Source: SHZL01 sp963708905 (GTDB lineage: Bacteria > Pseudomonadota > Gammaproteobacteria > Xanthomonadales > SZUA-36). From it: a stretch of DNA of 64,000 nucleotides. A program made the translations under genes and the position numbers. Positions 37,359 through 45,616 of this stretch are shown here, piece by piece. The notes beneath the pieces are model-generated. The model saw only the letters and a program-made list of their open reading frames with translations, did not search any database and was not told the origin of the DNA. Each line of letters begins with the position of its first letter. Position 1 is the stretch's first letter. The DNA is taken from assembly GCA_963708905.1 (NCBI GenBank), contig CAVPUV010000065.1, positions 1-64,000 of the forward strand, written 5' to 3'.

Positions 37359-38693
37359 TTATGGTGTCAGGATTTGCTTTGTACGGAGTTGATCGCGTAT
37401 CAGCAGCCACATTCCGCCCAAGGGTACCAGCGATGCCATACAGGCTGCGAGACCCGGGCCTATCAAACCTGCATACGGCGTGAGTACGACAAACAAAAGC
37501 AAATAAAGCACTGAGCTTATCACGTGCAGCCGAAGTATTTTACCCGCATGGCCCATGGCGTAGCCTGCTGATCGAAGCACGGTCGACAGGAGTTCGAATG
37601 TTGCCGCCAGCATGAGCAATGACAGCAGAGGTGCGGCCTGGGCATATTCCTCGCCCAGAGCGCCAGTCAGCAAAAAGGAGCCGCCAAATGTCGAGGTCGC
37701 GACGAAGACCAGACCGTATAATGCGGAAATCAGCAGTGCACGCTGGAGTATTGCCGCAAAGGCCGCGGCGCCACGAATCCACATTCTGACCAGGTCAGGG
37801 AACAATACTTGCTGCAGCAGTTCCCCCGGTTTGGACAGAATTTTGGTAACCTCGCTTGCAATCCTCAGCATACCTGCCCCCTGCGGGCCAAGAAACATTC
37901 CGACCAGCAGGGTCGATAATTGTTTTGGCAACATGTCCACGTTGGCTTGCCAATACACCACGCCAATGAAATTCCCCAGCCCCGGAAACTGCTGCCGCCA
38001 GCCTTTCAGCGGGTATTCCCGCAGGGCAAGACTCCCCACCTGGCGTCGCATTTCAGCCCAGCCCTGGAGGTTGAGATAAACATTGGCAGCGGCAGCCGCA
38101 AGCGTCAAAGCCACAACAAACGGCACTACGCCTGCGCCCCACCACAGCACCAGCAGCACACCGATCAGGCGTAACACAGGGCCAACCATCAGTTGTGTGC
38201 CAAGAATATCGTAACGATCAAACAACCGCAGTATGCCTTTTGCCGTATTGGATCCAAAGATCAACAACACGCTGCTGTATAACATGGTCAATTGCACCAG
38301 TTCGTTGTCCCAGTGCAGCATTCTTGCCGTTAACGGAACTGCCGCGATGGCCATTATGGTGGCGCTGACGGCTGACAGAACATCGATGCGCAGAGTCAAG
38401 CGCAGCAATTGTTTGAAGGAGTTCTGGTCATGCGCCTCGAGCAGCGGCACGCCGAAGCGGATAATCGCTTCGAATACTTTGAAATTGAGCAGCTCCCGAA
38501 CGACGAGTACATAGGTCTGGATAAGCACGATGTTGCCGAAATAGGCTGGAGTAAGCGATCTCGCCAGAATTACTATCGTGAGCGACTCCAGCACGGCAGC
38601 GACACTGCGGCCGCGCAACAGCCTGCCAAAATTCCTGGTAGCACGGCGCAGTGGGGACTGGTCTTCGACCGGACCGATATCGCTATCAGGCAC
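37359..38693 (-). CDS. Wzx-like oligosaccharide flippase / MATE-like exporter
   Basis: This 444-residue protein has about 12-14 hydrophobic helices. It opens 'RRATRNFGRLLRGRSVAAVLESLTIVILARSLTPAYFGNIVLIQTYV', a typical polysaccharide biosynthesis protein start, with 'GPQGAGMLRIASEVTKILSKPGELLQQVLFPDLVRMW' in the middle. The family flips undecaprenyl-linked oligosaccharides or lipid intermediates. It is convergent with the acyltransferase gene (4 bases apart), and both together with the CDP-glycerol-like enzyme form a plausible synthesis-and-export set. Confidence 0.85.
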   Translation of the reverse strand: MPDSDIGPVEDQSPLRRATRNFGRLLRGRSVAAVLESLTIVILARSLTPAYFGNIVLIQTYVLVVRELLNFKVFEAIIRFGVPLLEAHDQNSFKQLLRLTLRIDVLSAVSATIMAIAAVPLTARMLHWDNELVQLTMLYSSVLLIFGSNTAKGILRLFDRYDILGTQLMVGPVLRLIGVLLVLWWGAGVVPFVVALTLAAAAANVYLNLQGWAEMRRQVGSLALREYPLKGWRQQFPGLGNFIGVVYWQANVDMLPKQLSTLLVGMFLGPQGAGMLRIASEVTKILSKPGELLQQVLFPDLVRMWIRGAAAFAAILQRALLISALYGLVFVATSTFGGSFLLTGALGEEYAQAAPLLSLLMLAATFELLSTVLRSAGYAMGHAGKILRLHVISSVLYLLLFVVLTPYAGLIGPGLAACMASLVPLGGMWLLIRDQLRTKQILTP

Positions 38694-38830
38694 GGTTTAC
38701 GCGCCTCCTGTTGTATGGATGGGGTCTTGGTGAGGCCGTATGGCTGGTTTCGCGCATTTTTGCATATTCGGTAAGCGTTTTCGGGCCGCGGTGACATGGG
38801 TGCCACGGGACATATTCGCCGCAGGGCGAC

Positions 38831-38917
38831 ATGAGTCGAGCAGGTGCTCGAATCAGGGCAAGGTTAAGGCACAGGCCTCTCATGGATACCAAAGGCAGCG
38901 CGGCGGTCTTATCATGA
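38831..38917 (+). CDS. Possible 28-residue leader peptide carrying the 41-bp motif
   Basis: The second copy of the 41-bp motif is at 38831-38871. Its ATG opens a 28-codon frame that starts MSRAGARIRARLRHRPLMDT and ends 48 bases before pdsR. Compared with copy 1 at 34814, two of the six differences are synonymous (AGA/CGA, GCG/GCT), weakly suggestive of coding. A poor Shine-Dalgarno (CAGGG) precedes it. It may equally be a cis-regulatory repeat. The rest of the 38694-38965 gap shows nothing else clear. Confidence 0.35.
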   Translation: MSRAGARIRARLRHRPLMDTKGSAAVLS

Positions 38918-38965
38918 GCGAATGAATTTAAACGGCGGGGCCGCAAGGCCGCCGGGGAGTATACC

Positions 38966-39655
38966 ATGCAAAGGCATATCGCGATCGTCGAAGACGAAGC
39001 CACCATACGGCACAATTATGAAGACGCCCTGCGGCGCTACGGCTATCACGTCAGTGGCTACAGCGGGCGGGCTGATGCGCTCGCGGCCTTCAGCCGCCGT
39101 TTGCCAGAGCTGGTCATTATCGACGTCGGCCTGGGTGACGAACCCGAAGGTGGTTTTGAGCTTTGCCGCGAACTGCGTGGACTGTCCAGAAGCCTGCCCA
39201 TCATCTTCCTCACCGCGCGGGATACCGATCTGGACGTTATTTCCGGCTTGCGGTTGGGTGCTGATGACTACCTGACCAAGGACATCAGCCTGCAACACCT
39301 GATAGCCCGGGTGGTAGCCCTGTTCCGGCGCGTCGAAGCGCTGTCCGGGACGGGTGCCGGGGAGCAGTTGCTGGAGCGCGGGCCACTGCAATTCTCCGTC
39401 GAGCGCATGGAGGTGAGCTGGAAATCCCTGCCGGTGGACCTGACGGTCACTGAATTCTGGATCATTCATTCCCTGATCCGCCATCCCGGTCATGTGCGCA
39501 GCCGGCCACAGCTGATGGATGATGCCAACGTATTGGTTGATGACCAGACCATTACCAGCCATGTCAAGCGCATCCGCAAGAAGTTTCTTGGCGTGGATCC
39601 GCAGTTCGATCAACTCGATACGGTTTATGGAGCCGGCTATCGCTGGAAACCCTAG
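38966..39655 (+). CDS. pdsR: Dedicated sortase system response regulator
   Basis: This is a 229-residue OmpR-type regulator: receiver domain with Asp53 ('LVIIDVGLGDEPEGGFELCRELRG') and Lys about 105 ('DDYLTKDIS'), then a winged-helix DNA-binding domain ('LTVTEFWIIHSLIRHPGHVRSRPQLMDDANVLVDDQTITSHVKRIRKKF...VYGAGYRWKP'). The receiver style and the partner kinase match the proteobacterial dedicated sortase system regulators. It probably controls the sortase and its target. The kinase gene follows 33 bases later. Confidence 0.9.
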   Translation: MQRHIAIVEDEATIRHNYEDALRRYGYHVSGYSGRADALAAFSRRLPELVIIDVGLGDEPEGGFELCRELRGLSRSLPIIFLTARDTDLDVISGLRLGADDYLTKDISLQHLIARVVALFRRVEALSGTGAGEQLLERGPLQFSVERMEVSWKSLPVDLTVTEFWIIHSLIRHPGHVRSRPQLMDDANVLVDDQTITSHVKRIRKKFLGVDPQFDQLDTVYGAGYRWKP

Positions 39656-39688
39656 TGTCCTGTCACGCATAATGAAAGAGACACGTTT

Positions 39689-41686
39689 TTGAGTTTGCGC
39701 AACCGCCTGTTGGCGCTGTCGCTGCTGACCCTGCTATTGCCCTGGTCGGGCTGGAAGCTGTTGCAGGAACTCGAGCATTTTCTGCGCGAAGCACAGGAAA
39801 CTGCCTTGCTGTCGACGGCCCGTGCGCTGGCAAGCACACTGCCGTTCGAATCCCAAAGCCTGCTGTTGTATGCGCCTGAACGCTACATGGTTTTGCGTGG
39901 ACTGGAGCGGGCGCCGGTGCTGGATGGGTATGGCGATGACTGGCCTGATGCACAGCAGGGCCTGGAGCTGTCTTCCGCCGATGGCGGCTTGCAGGTGCGT
40001 GTTCTGGCCGCTGCGGCCGCCGGTGGTTTATTCCTGTTGTTCGATGTTCAGCTTGCTGCGCGAGATTTTATGAGACCTGCGGGTCAGCACGGTAATGCCA
40101 TCGAATTATTACTGCGCAGCCCACGCGGGCTGTTGCGTTTCGACATTCGCCCGGAGGCGCCGGGACCTTTACAGCTCAATAGTGACGGCGGTGGCGGACA
40201 GGCCGAGGGTTACTGGCTGGATACGGACAGTGGTTACCGCGTCGAACTGGCTGTACCCGCATTCGCCAGTAATGCGGATCTCGGATTTACCGTTACCGAT
40301 CAAGCCGGCCGCACCGTGACCGGACCCGCCCGCTCCATGGGGATGGCAGGTCGCGATGGCACACGGCAATGGTTAACCCTGGTATCGGAGTGGGACGATT
40401 TGTCTGCGCTGCTGGCAGACTCGGTGCCGGAATCCGCTCGTGCCTGGCTGGTCAACGAGGATGGCTGGGTATTGGCGGACTCCGGTCCCGCGCACCAGCA
40501 CGCCGCGCAGCAGACCACCTGGTTACAGCGCTGGTTCTATCGCCTGGTGGCGGGGAATCGCACCGCCATCGAGTCAGCTGCGATCGATCGTCAAGTCCGG
40601 CTCCAGTCGGGCGCCGTGCTTTCGGCTCTTGCCGGGCAGGATGGCAGGGACTGGTCGCAGGATGCCGATACCGCGGTGCTGCGAAACTCCGTTGCGGTTC
40701 CGGTGCGCCTCGAACAACGAATACGCGGCGCAATCGTGTTGCAGTCGGCCTCCGAGGGCCTGTTGCTGGTTACCAACCGGGCGCTGGGCCGCCTGCTGAT
40801 CACCACCCTGGCACTGACTTTTGGTCTTGCCGGTGGCCTGTGGTATTTCGCCACCCGCTTGTCGCAACGGGTGCGCCGGCTGGGCGGTGCTGTCAGCAAG
40901 GCGATGGAAGATGGAGTGGCCGCGGGAGTGTTGCCTTTGATTTCCGACCGCGATGAGCTGGGAGAGTTGGCGCGCAATAACCAGAAACTGCTGCGTGCCG
41001 TGGCGGATTACAACCAGTACCTGCAAACACTGGCGGGAAAATTGTCGCACGAATTGCATACGCCGCTGGCGATCACCCGCTCGTCACTGGACAACCTGTC
41101 CAGCCGGCCCCTGGACGCCGAGGCGCGACGGTTTCTGCAGCGCGCCCAGGAAGGCGTGGAACGCCAGGCCGCCATCGTGCGCGCGATGAGTGAGGCCAAC
41201 CGGCTGGAAGCAGCCATCCGCGTGGCCGACTGGGAACAGGCCGATCTTGCTCAATTGGTGATGAAGAGTGCAGCCAGCTATCGCACGGTCCATCCGTTAC
41301 GGAACATCGAGACCGACATCTGCGCGCAAGCAGTGCACTTGCACTGTGCCCCGGAGCTATTGGCGCAAGCCCTGGACAAACTGGTGGACAACGCGATTAC
41401 ACTGAGTGGCGAAGCGGACGTGATCACTATCGCGCTGACGCTGAACGAAGAAGAGGCGCAGCTGGTGGTGCGCAACAGCGGTACTCGGCTGCCGGCCGAA
41501 TTCCAGGAGCGAATTTTCGATTCCCTGGTGTCCCTGCGCGAAAAACGCAGTACCACCCACCATCTTGGGCTGGGTCTCTATATTGTCCGCCTGGTGGCCG
41601 CGGCACACGGCGGCTCGGTCAATGCGCGCAATCTGCCGCAGGACCAGGGTGTCGAATTCGTCATACACCTGCCCACACCACGTTGA
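39689..41686 (+). CDS. pdsS: Dedicated sortase system histidine kinase
   Basis: This is a 665-residue sensor. A first membrane helix (LLALSLLTLLLPWSGWKLL) is followed by a large periplasmic domain (about 30-365), a second helix (LLITTLALTFGLAGGLWYF, about 370), HAMP, HisKA with 'LAGKLSHELHTPLAITRSSLDNL' (His about 456) and HATPase ending 'LGLGLYIVRLVAAAHGGSV'. The periplasmic part with 'LRGLERAPVLDGYGDDWPDA' resembles the carbohydrate-binding-like sensor region of PdsS. The TTG start at 39689 is used because the helix follows directly. It forms a pair with pdsR. Confidence 0.9.
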   Translation: MSLRNRLLALSLLTLLLPWSGWKLLQELEHFLREAQETALLSTARALASTLPFESQSLLLYAPERYMVLRGLERAPVLDGYGDDWPDAQQGLELSSADGGLQVRVLAAAAAGGLFLLFDVQLAARDFMRPAGQHGNAIELLLRSPRGLLRFDIRPEAPGPLQLNSDGGGGQAEGYWLDTDSGYRVELAVPAFASNADLGFTVTDQAGRTVTGPARSMGMAGRDGTRQWLTLVSEWDDLSALLADSVPESARAWLVNEDGWVLADSGPAHQHAAQQTTWLQRWFYRLVAGNRTAIESAAIDRQVRLQSGAVLSALAGQDGRDWSQDADTAVLRNSVAVPVRLEQRIRGAIVLQSASEGLLLVTNRALGRLLITTLALTFGLAGGLWYFATRLSQRVRRLGGAVSKAMEDGVAAGVLPLISDRDELGELARNNQKLLRAVADYNQYLQTLAGKLSHELHTPLAITRSSLDNLSSRPLDAEARRFLQRAQEGVERQAAIVRAMSEANRLEAAIRVADWEQADLAQLVMKSAASYRTVHPLRNIETDICAQAVHLHCAPELLAQALDKLVDNAITLSGEADVITIALTLNEEEAQLVVRNSGTRLPAEFQERIFDSLVSLREKRSTTHHLGLGLYIVRLVAAAHGGSVNARNLPQDQGVEFVIHLPTPR

Positions 41687-41759
41687 TTGCGATCGGCTCG
41701 AGGCTGGCTTTCCCGAGGTAGCTTTCTCGATGTTCGCGGTGAGTCTATACTGAATTATC

Positions 41760-43094
41760 GTGGATGCTTATTTAGCAAAAAAAGCGCAAGTCAGCGAACA
41801 GATAAAAGGCATCGATGGGAACGGCCTGGGCATTCAGAAAGATACTTCGAACCTCTTTCGCAACCGAACAGATGCAACCAAACCCAGAATCGATGTACGC
41901 CACTTCAATAAAGTACTCCAGGTGAACTCACAGCAAGGGTGGGTCGAAGTGGAAGGCATGACGTCATACGCTGACCTGGTCGATAAGACGCTCAAGTCTG
42001 GAACCATGCCGTGTGTTGTTCCACAGCTGAAATCGATCACGATTGGTGGAGCGGTCTCAGGTCTTGGCATAGAGTCGTCTTCGTTCCGCCATGGACTGGT
42101 GCACGAAACCATCCTCGAAATGGATGTCTTGCTCGCATCGGGAGAGGTGGTGACCTGTTCGGCCAGCGGTGAACATCGTGATCTTTTCCACGGGCTGCCT
42201 AATTCATACGGAACCCTTGGTTATATCCTCAAGCTCAAAGCCAGGACCATGCCGGTCACGGGATATGTCCGTTTGCAGCATCACAAATACACCGAGCCAT
42301 CCCACTTCTTTGCGGGCCTCGAAATGAAATGCAACTCAGACGCTGATTTTGTAGATGGCGTCATATTCGGACCTGCTGAGTTTTATGTGACCGAAGCACA
42401 CCACGTTGCAACTGCCCCGGCAACCAGCGACTACACCTTGCAAAACATTTACTACCGCTCCATACAGAACAGGCAAGAGGATTTCCTGACGACACACGAC
42501 TATATTTGGCGCTGGGACACTGACTGGTTCTGGTGTTCAAGGAATTTTGCACTGCAAAACCCGCTGCTGCGACGGTTGGCCGGCCGCAGGCTACTGAACT
42601 CGGTGACGTACACCAGGATCATGCGTTGGAACAGCAAACATGACTTCATGAAGAAACTGAACAAAATACAGGGGCTGCACAGTGAGTCGGTCATTCAGGA
42701 CATCTGCATCCCGATTCAGCATGCCGGGGAATACCTTCAATTCATGATCGATACGATCGGTATTTTTCCCATCTGGACCTGCCCGGCCCGTCATGTAAAT
42801 ACTTCAGTACCAACACCACTCTTTCCCATGAACGATGGCGTCCTGTACATTGACTTTGGCTTCTGGGATATCATCAAGGGACGAATCAAATATGAACCCG
42901 GTCACTTCAATAAACTCATTGAACAAAAGACGCAAGAGCTGAAAGGGGCAAAGTCGCTGTACTCGGAATCATACTACGATCGCGATCAATTCTGGTCCAT
43001 TTACAATCAACAGCAATACCGGGCATTGAAACAGAAGTATGACCCGAAAGGGCAGTTTAAAGACTTATATGAGAAATGTGTCCTTGGCGCCTGA
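41760..43094 (+). CDS. FAD-binding oxidoreductase (DIM/sterol-reductase-like, BfaA/TmsA type)
   Basis: This 444-residue protein has a PCMH-type FAD domain: 'VEVEGMTSYADLVDKTL', 'VVPQLKSITIGGAVSGLGIESSSFRHGLVHETILEMDVLLASGEVV' and 'LPNSYGTLGYILKLKART'. The C-terminal substrate half ends 'DQQYRALKQKYDPKGQFKDLYEKCVL'-like. Related enzymes reduce sterol side chains or, next to a Cfa-type methyltransferase, the methylene fatty acyl chain of 10-methyl fatty acids. The Cfa-type gene is convergent and 21 bases away. The GTG at 41760 is the likely start. Its lipid role is inferred from this pairing. Confidence 0.8.
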   Translation: MDAYLAKKAQVSEQIKGIDGNGLGIQKDTSNLFRNRTDATKPRIDVRHFNKVLQVNSQQGWVEVEGMTSYADLVDKTLKSGTMPCVVPQLKSITIGGAVSGLGIESSSFRHGLVHETILEMDVLLASGEVVTCSASGEHRDLFHGLPNSYGTLGYILKLKARTMPVTGYVRLQHHKYTEPSHFFAGLEMKCNSDADFVDGVIFGPAEFYVTEAHHVATAPATSDYTLQNIYYRSIQNRQEDFLTTHDYIWRWDTDWFWCSRNFALQNPLLRRLAGRRLLNSVTYTRIMRWNSKHDFMKKLNKIQGLHSESVIQDICIPIQHAGEYLQFMIDTIGIFPIWTCPARHVNTSVPTPLFPMNDGVLYIDFGFWDIIKGRIKYEPGHFNKLIEQKTQELKGAKSLYSESYYDRDQFWSIYNQQQYRALKQKYDPKGQFKDLYEKCVLGA

Positions 43095-43115
43095 ACCCTT
43101 CACCTCGCCGCACCT

Positions 43116-44279
43116 TTACCTCACCGCATCATAACCCCCCGGGACGCCCCCCTTCGACAGCACCAGCTGCCACAGTTGAATGGCCCGTGCCTCGAAAGCG
43201 CCGGCGCATGAGAGCAGATAGTAGCGCCACATACGGCGGAATCGTTCATCATAGGAATCATCAGGAAGCCGGTCCCAGGCGGCTGCCGAATTATCATTCC
43301 ACGCGTGCAGCGTCCTGGCGTAGTAGTATCCGAAGTTATGCCAGTCTTCGATTACAAATACTTGCTCGGCTGCCTGGGCAATCTCCACTGCAGAAGGCAG
43401 GATGGAGTTGGGGAAAATGTACTTTTCAATCCATCGATCCGTGATCTTCCCTGTTATCTCGGATCCAATGGTATGCAGGAGCATCATGCCGTCGTCCTTG
43501 AGGCAGCGCGAAATTTGCTCGAGGTATGAGCGGTAGTTCTTCGTTCCAATGTGTTCCATGATGCCGATGGAAGCGACACGATCGAAATTCGCCTCGCGGA
43601 CATCTCGATAATCCTTGACTTCAATCGTTACCGGCAGACCTTTGCAGAATTCTTTTGCATAGGCTGCCTGCTGTTTGGAGAGCGTTACACCGTACACTTC
43701 AACGCCGTAGTTCTCCGCGGCAAATTTAGCGAAACCACCAAAGCCACAACCGGTATCGAGAACGCGCATGCCCTTTTCCAGCCGGAGCTTCCGGCAAATG
43801 AGCTCGAGCTTTTTTCTCTGTGCGGCAGCAAGATTGTCAACGTCTTTCCAGTAGGCGCAGGTATATTGCATGTAGGGGTCGAGCACCGCTTCATAGAGAT
43901 CATTGCCGAGATCGTAGTGCTGTTTTGCAACTTTCCACGAGCGACGCCGGGTCTGCATGTTACAGATGCTTTCTTTGATGTACGGGAAAATGAGCGACAG
44001 GGGCTGTACTTTTTTGCCAATACCCGTTCGCGTCACCCGCTCAAACAAACCTGCCAAGTCCTCACAGTCCCACCATCCGTCCATGTAGGACTCTCCAAAT
44101 CCCAGTGACCCCTTGGTCAGGATGCGGGCATAGAGCGCCGGGTTATGCACTTGTATGTCCCATGAATTCCCGCCATTTGCTTGAATTCCCGCTTCAGCCA
44201 GTAGTGCGTGTATGGTTTTTTCTGCAGTTTTCATTTGGGAGTTTAAATTGCGTGAGAGAAGGAAAATATTTCTTTGCAT
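43116..44279 (-). CDS. cfa: Cyclopropane-fatty-acyl-phospholipid synthase family methyltransferase
   Basis: This 387-residue SAM enzyme shows 'GSLGFGESYMDGWWDCEDLAGLF', 'HYDLGNDLYEAVLDPYMQYTCAYW', the SAM site 'MRVLDTGCGFGGFAKFAAENY', 'VASIGIMEHIGTKNYRSYLEQ' and 'RTLHAWNDN...RFRRMWRYYLLSCAGAFEARAIQLWQLVLS'. It methylates double bonds of phospholipid acyl chains, giving a cyclopropane ring, or a methylene branch in the TmsB/BfaB subgroup. With the adjacent FAD enzyme, a methyl-branch product is possible. GAGG lies before the ATG at 44279; the ATG at 44234 is the alternative. Confidence 0.92.
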   Translation of the reverse strand: MQRNIFLLSRNLNSQMKTAEKTIHALLAEAGIQANGGNSWDIQVHNPALYARILTKGSLGFGESYMDGWWDCEDLAGLFERVTRTGIGKKVQPLSLIFPYIKESICNMQTRRRSWKVAKQHYDLGNDLYEAVLDPYMQYTCAYWKDVDNLAAAQRKKLELICRKLRLEKGMRVLDTGCGFGGFAKFAAENYGVEVYGVTLSKQQAAYAKEFCKGLPVTIEVKDYRDVREANFDRVASIGIMEHIGTKNYRSYLEQISRCLKDDGMMLLHTIGSEITGKITDRWIEKYIFPNSILPSAVEIAQAAEQVFVIEDWHNFGYYYARTLHAWNDNSAAAWDRLPDDSYDERFRRMWRYYLLSCAGAFEARAIQLWQLVLSKGGVPGGYDAVR

Positions 44280-44404
44280 TATGACGGCATCCTCGCCGCC
44301 CAGTCCATCTATCGTCGGGCAACCATTGACGGTGTAAAGGTGCTGCGTATCAAAGTGGTCCCGGAGCAGGAGACGACCCTCGGACTGCCGTCGCTGCCTC
44401 CAGG

Positions 44405-44670
44405 CCTGATCTGGGACCGGGACAAAGCCAGGTGGCGATCCGCGGTGTTTCCGCGGGACAGATCGTCCGCGACCAGCCCGGCGTCAAGGAGCAGGTTGGT
44501 GTTTATCTTGATGAGTCAGTCATCTCGCTGTCCCTGTTGACGAGTTTCAGGGCGCGTTTGAAGTCAACGTGAATACGCTCACCGATGGCGAACTCGGCGG
44601 CCTCGCAAAAGGCATGGCGGCCGTGCGCGTCTGGGTTTTCGAACCAACCAGCCGCGAACTTTTGGCTTGA
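44405..44670 (+). pseudogene. Remnants of a TonB-dependent receptor
   Basis: From 44405 the frame reads PDLGPGQSQVAIRGVSAGQI and on to 'VGVYLDESVISLSL', which is the plug-domain signature of TonB-dependent receptors. From 44551, in another frame, it reads FEVNVNTLTDGELGGLAKGM, a barrel piece that normally lies far downstream, then 'FEPTSRELLA' and a stop. At least two internal deletions have reduced a gene of about 2.2 kb to 270 bases. The rest of the 44280-44705 gap holds nothing that I can support. Confidence 0.7.
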
Positions 44671-44705
44671 CCTATCGCATGCGATTTTAAAGTTCAGATG
44701 GCGGC

Positions 44706-45308
44706 TTACTCCGCCACGGTCGGTCCGCTGATGATCTTCCAGCTGCCGTCCGCCTGGAGGCAGGCCATGCCGTAAGCCGGCACTACCTGGTCGCCGACGG
44801 TGATCTCGGTCTGATATTCGCGAGTCTGCTGACAGGTGGGTGTGGCTGGTGCGATGCCAGCCGGCTGAGGTGGTGCGCCATACGTATGCGGTACGATGAC
44901 GGTAGCTGGTTGCGGATAGTAACTCGGCCCCAGGTAGAGGGGCGCCGAGAAGAACAGGTCAAAAGACGAGCCATGGCCGCCATGATGACCGCCGCTATAG
45001 CCATAGCCAATCCCCCAGCCATAGCCATAGTCGTAGCCATAGCCGGGACCATAGCCATAGCCGGGACCATAGCCATAGCCGAGACTGTAATAACTATAAC
45101 CACGCCGGTAGCCCGGCCTGTAGCCATAGCCGGGACCGTAGCCATGTCGGTAACCCGATCTGTAGCCGTGACCCGAACCGTGCCGGCCGCCATGACCGCC
45201 GTACTGTCTGTGCCCATTGTAGCCGTCGGCCTGTGACGGCGAAACGCCTGCGCCAAACCCGGCGATCAGGCAAGATGTGATCAGAATGATGTGCCAATAA
45301 GGTCTCAT
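44706..45308 (-). CDS. Secreted Gly/Tyr-rich repeat protein
   Basis: This is a 200-residue protein with a signal peptide (MRPYWHIILITSCLIAGFGA). Residues about 30-110 consist of short GYGYGPGYGY-type repeats with His/Gly-rich stretches at both ends. The C-terminal 60 residues are non-repetitive, with 'CQQTREYQTEITVGDQVVPAYGMACLQADGSWKIISGP', a pattern found at the end of surface-antigen-like small proteins. GAGGAG precedes the ATG at 45308. Function unknown; a surface or matrix role is only suggested by composition. Confidence 0.75.
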   Translation of the reverse strand: MRPYWHIILITSCLIAGFGAGVSPSQADGYNGHRQYGGHGGRHGSGHGYRSGYRHGYGPGYGYRPGYRRGYSYYSLGYGYGPGYGYGPGYGYDYGYGWGIGYGYSGGHHGGHGSSFDLFFSAPLYLGPSYYPQPATVIVPHTYGAPPQPAGIAPATPTCQQTREYQTEITVGDQVVPAYGMACLQADGSWKIISGPTVAE

Positions 45309-45616
45309 GTTCAGGCTCCTCGCTTGCTGCCACGGCGCGCCGCCCGGCCGGCTCACGACGCGAATCACGCCGCGGAATCTGGCGACCGCGACTGCGCCAC
45401 GGAAGGTATCCTAAACCTTCGACACCGCCCTCCGCACCCGGTTCAGCGGTGCGGTCATGTTCGCCCGGATTCTCAGAACCAGGGTTAACACCGCGCTCGG
45501 GAACTCCGGATGGAGAGACGGATGACCGTTCCAGCGCGCCTTTTCCAGAAACAATTCTTATTGATCCTGCGATAGTGAAAGTTTAGCATCTCTCCAGTTG
45601 TCTGGGGTCACACAGG
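45309..45616. other. Intergenic region without recognised feature
   Basis: These 308 bases between the divergent Gly/Tyr-rich gene and the methyltransferase gene show no coding stretch and no clear repeat. They should hold both promoters. Confidence 0.5.

Noticed and set aside
44274..44540. An 88-codon open frame after the cfa gene
   Set aside because: Its second half overlaps the TonB-receptor remnant in another frame, and the first half matches nothing that I recognise.
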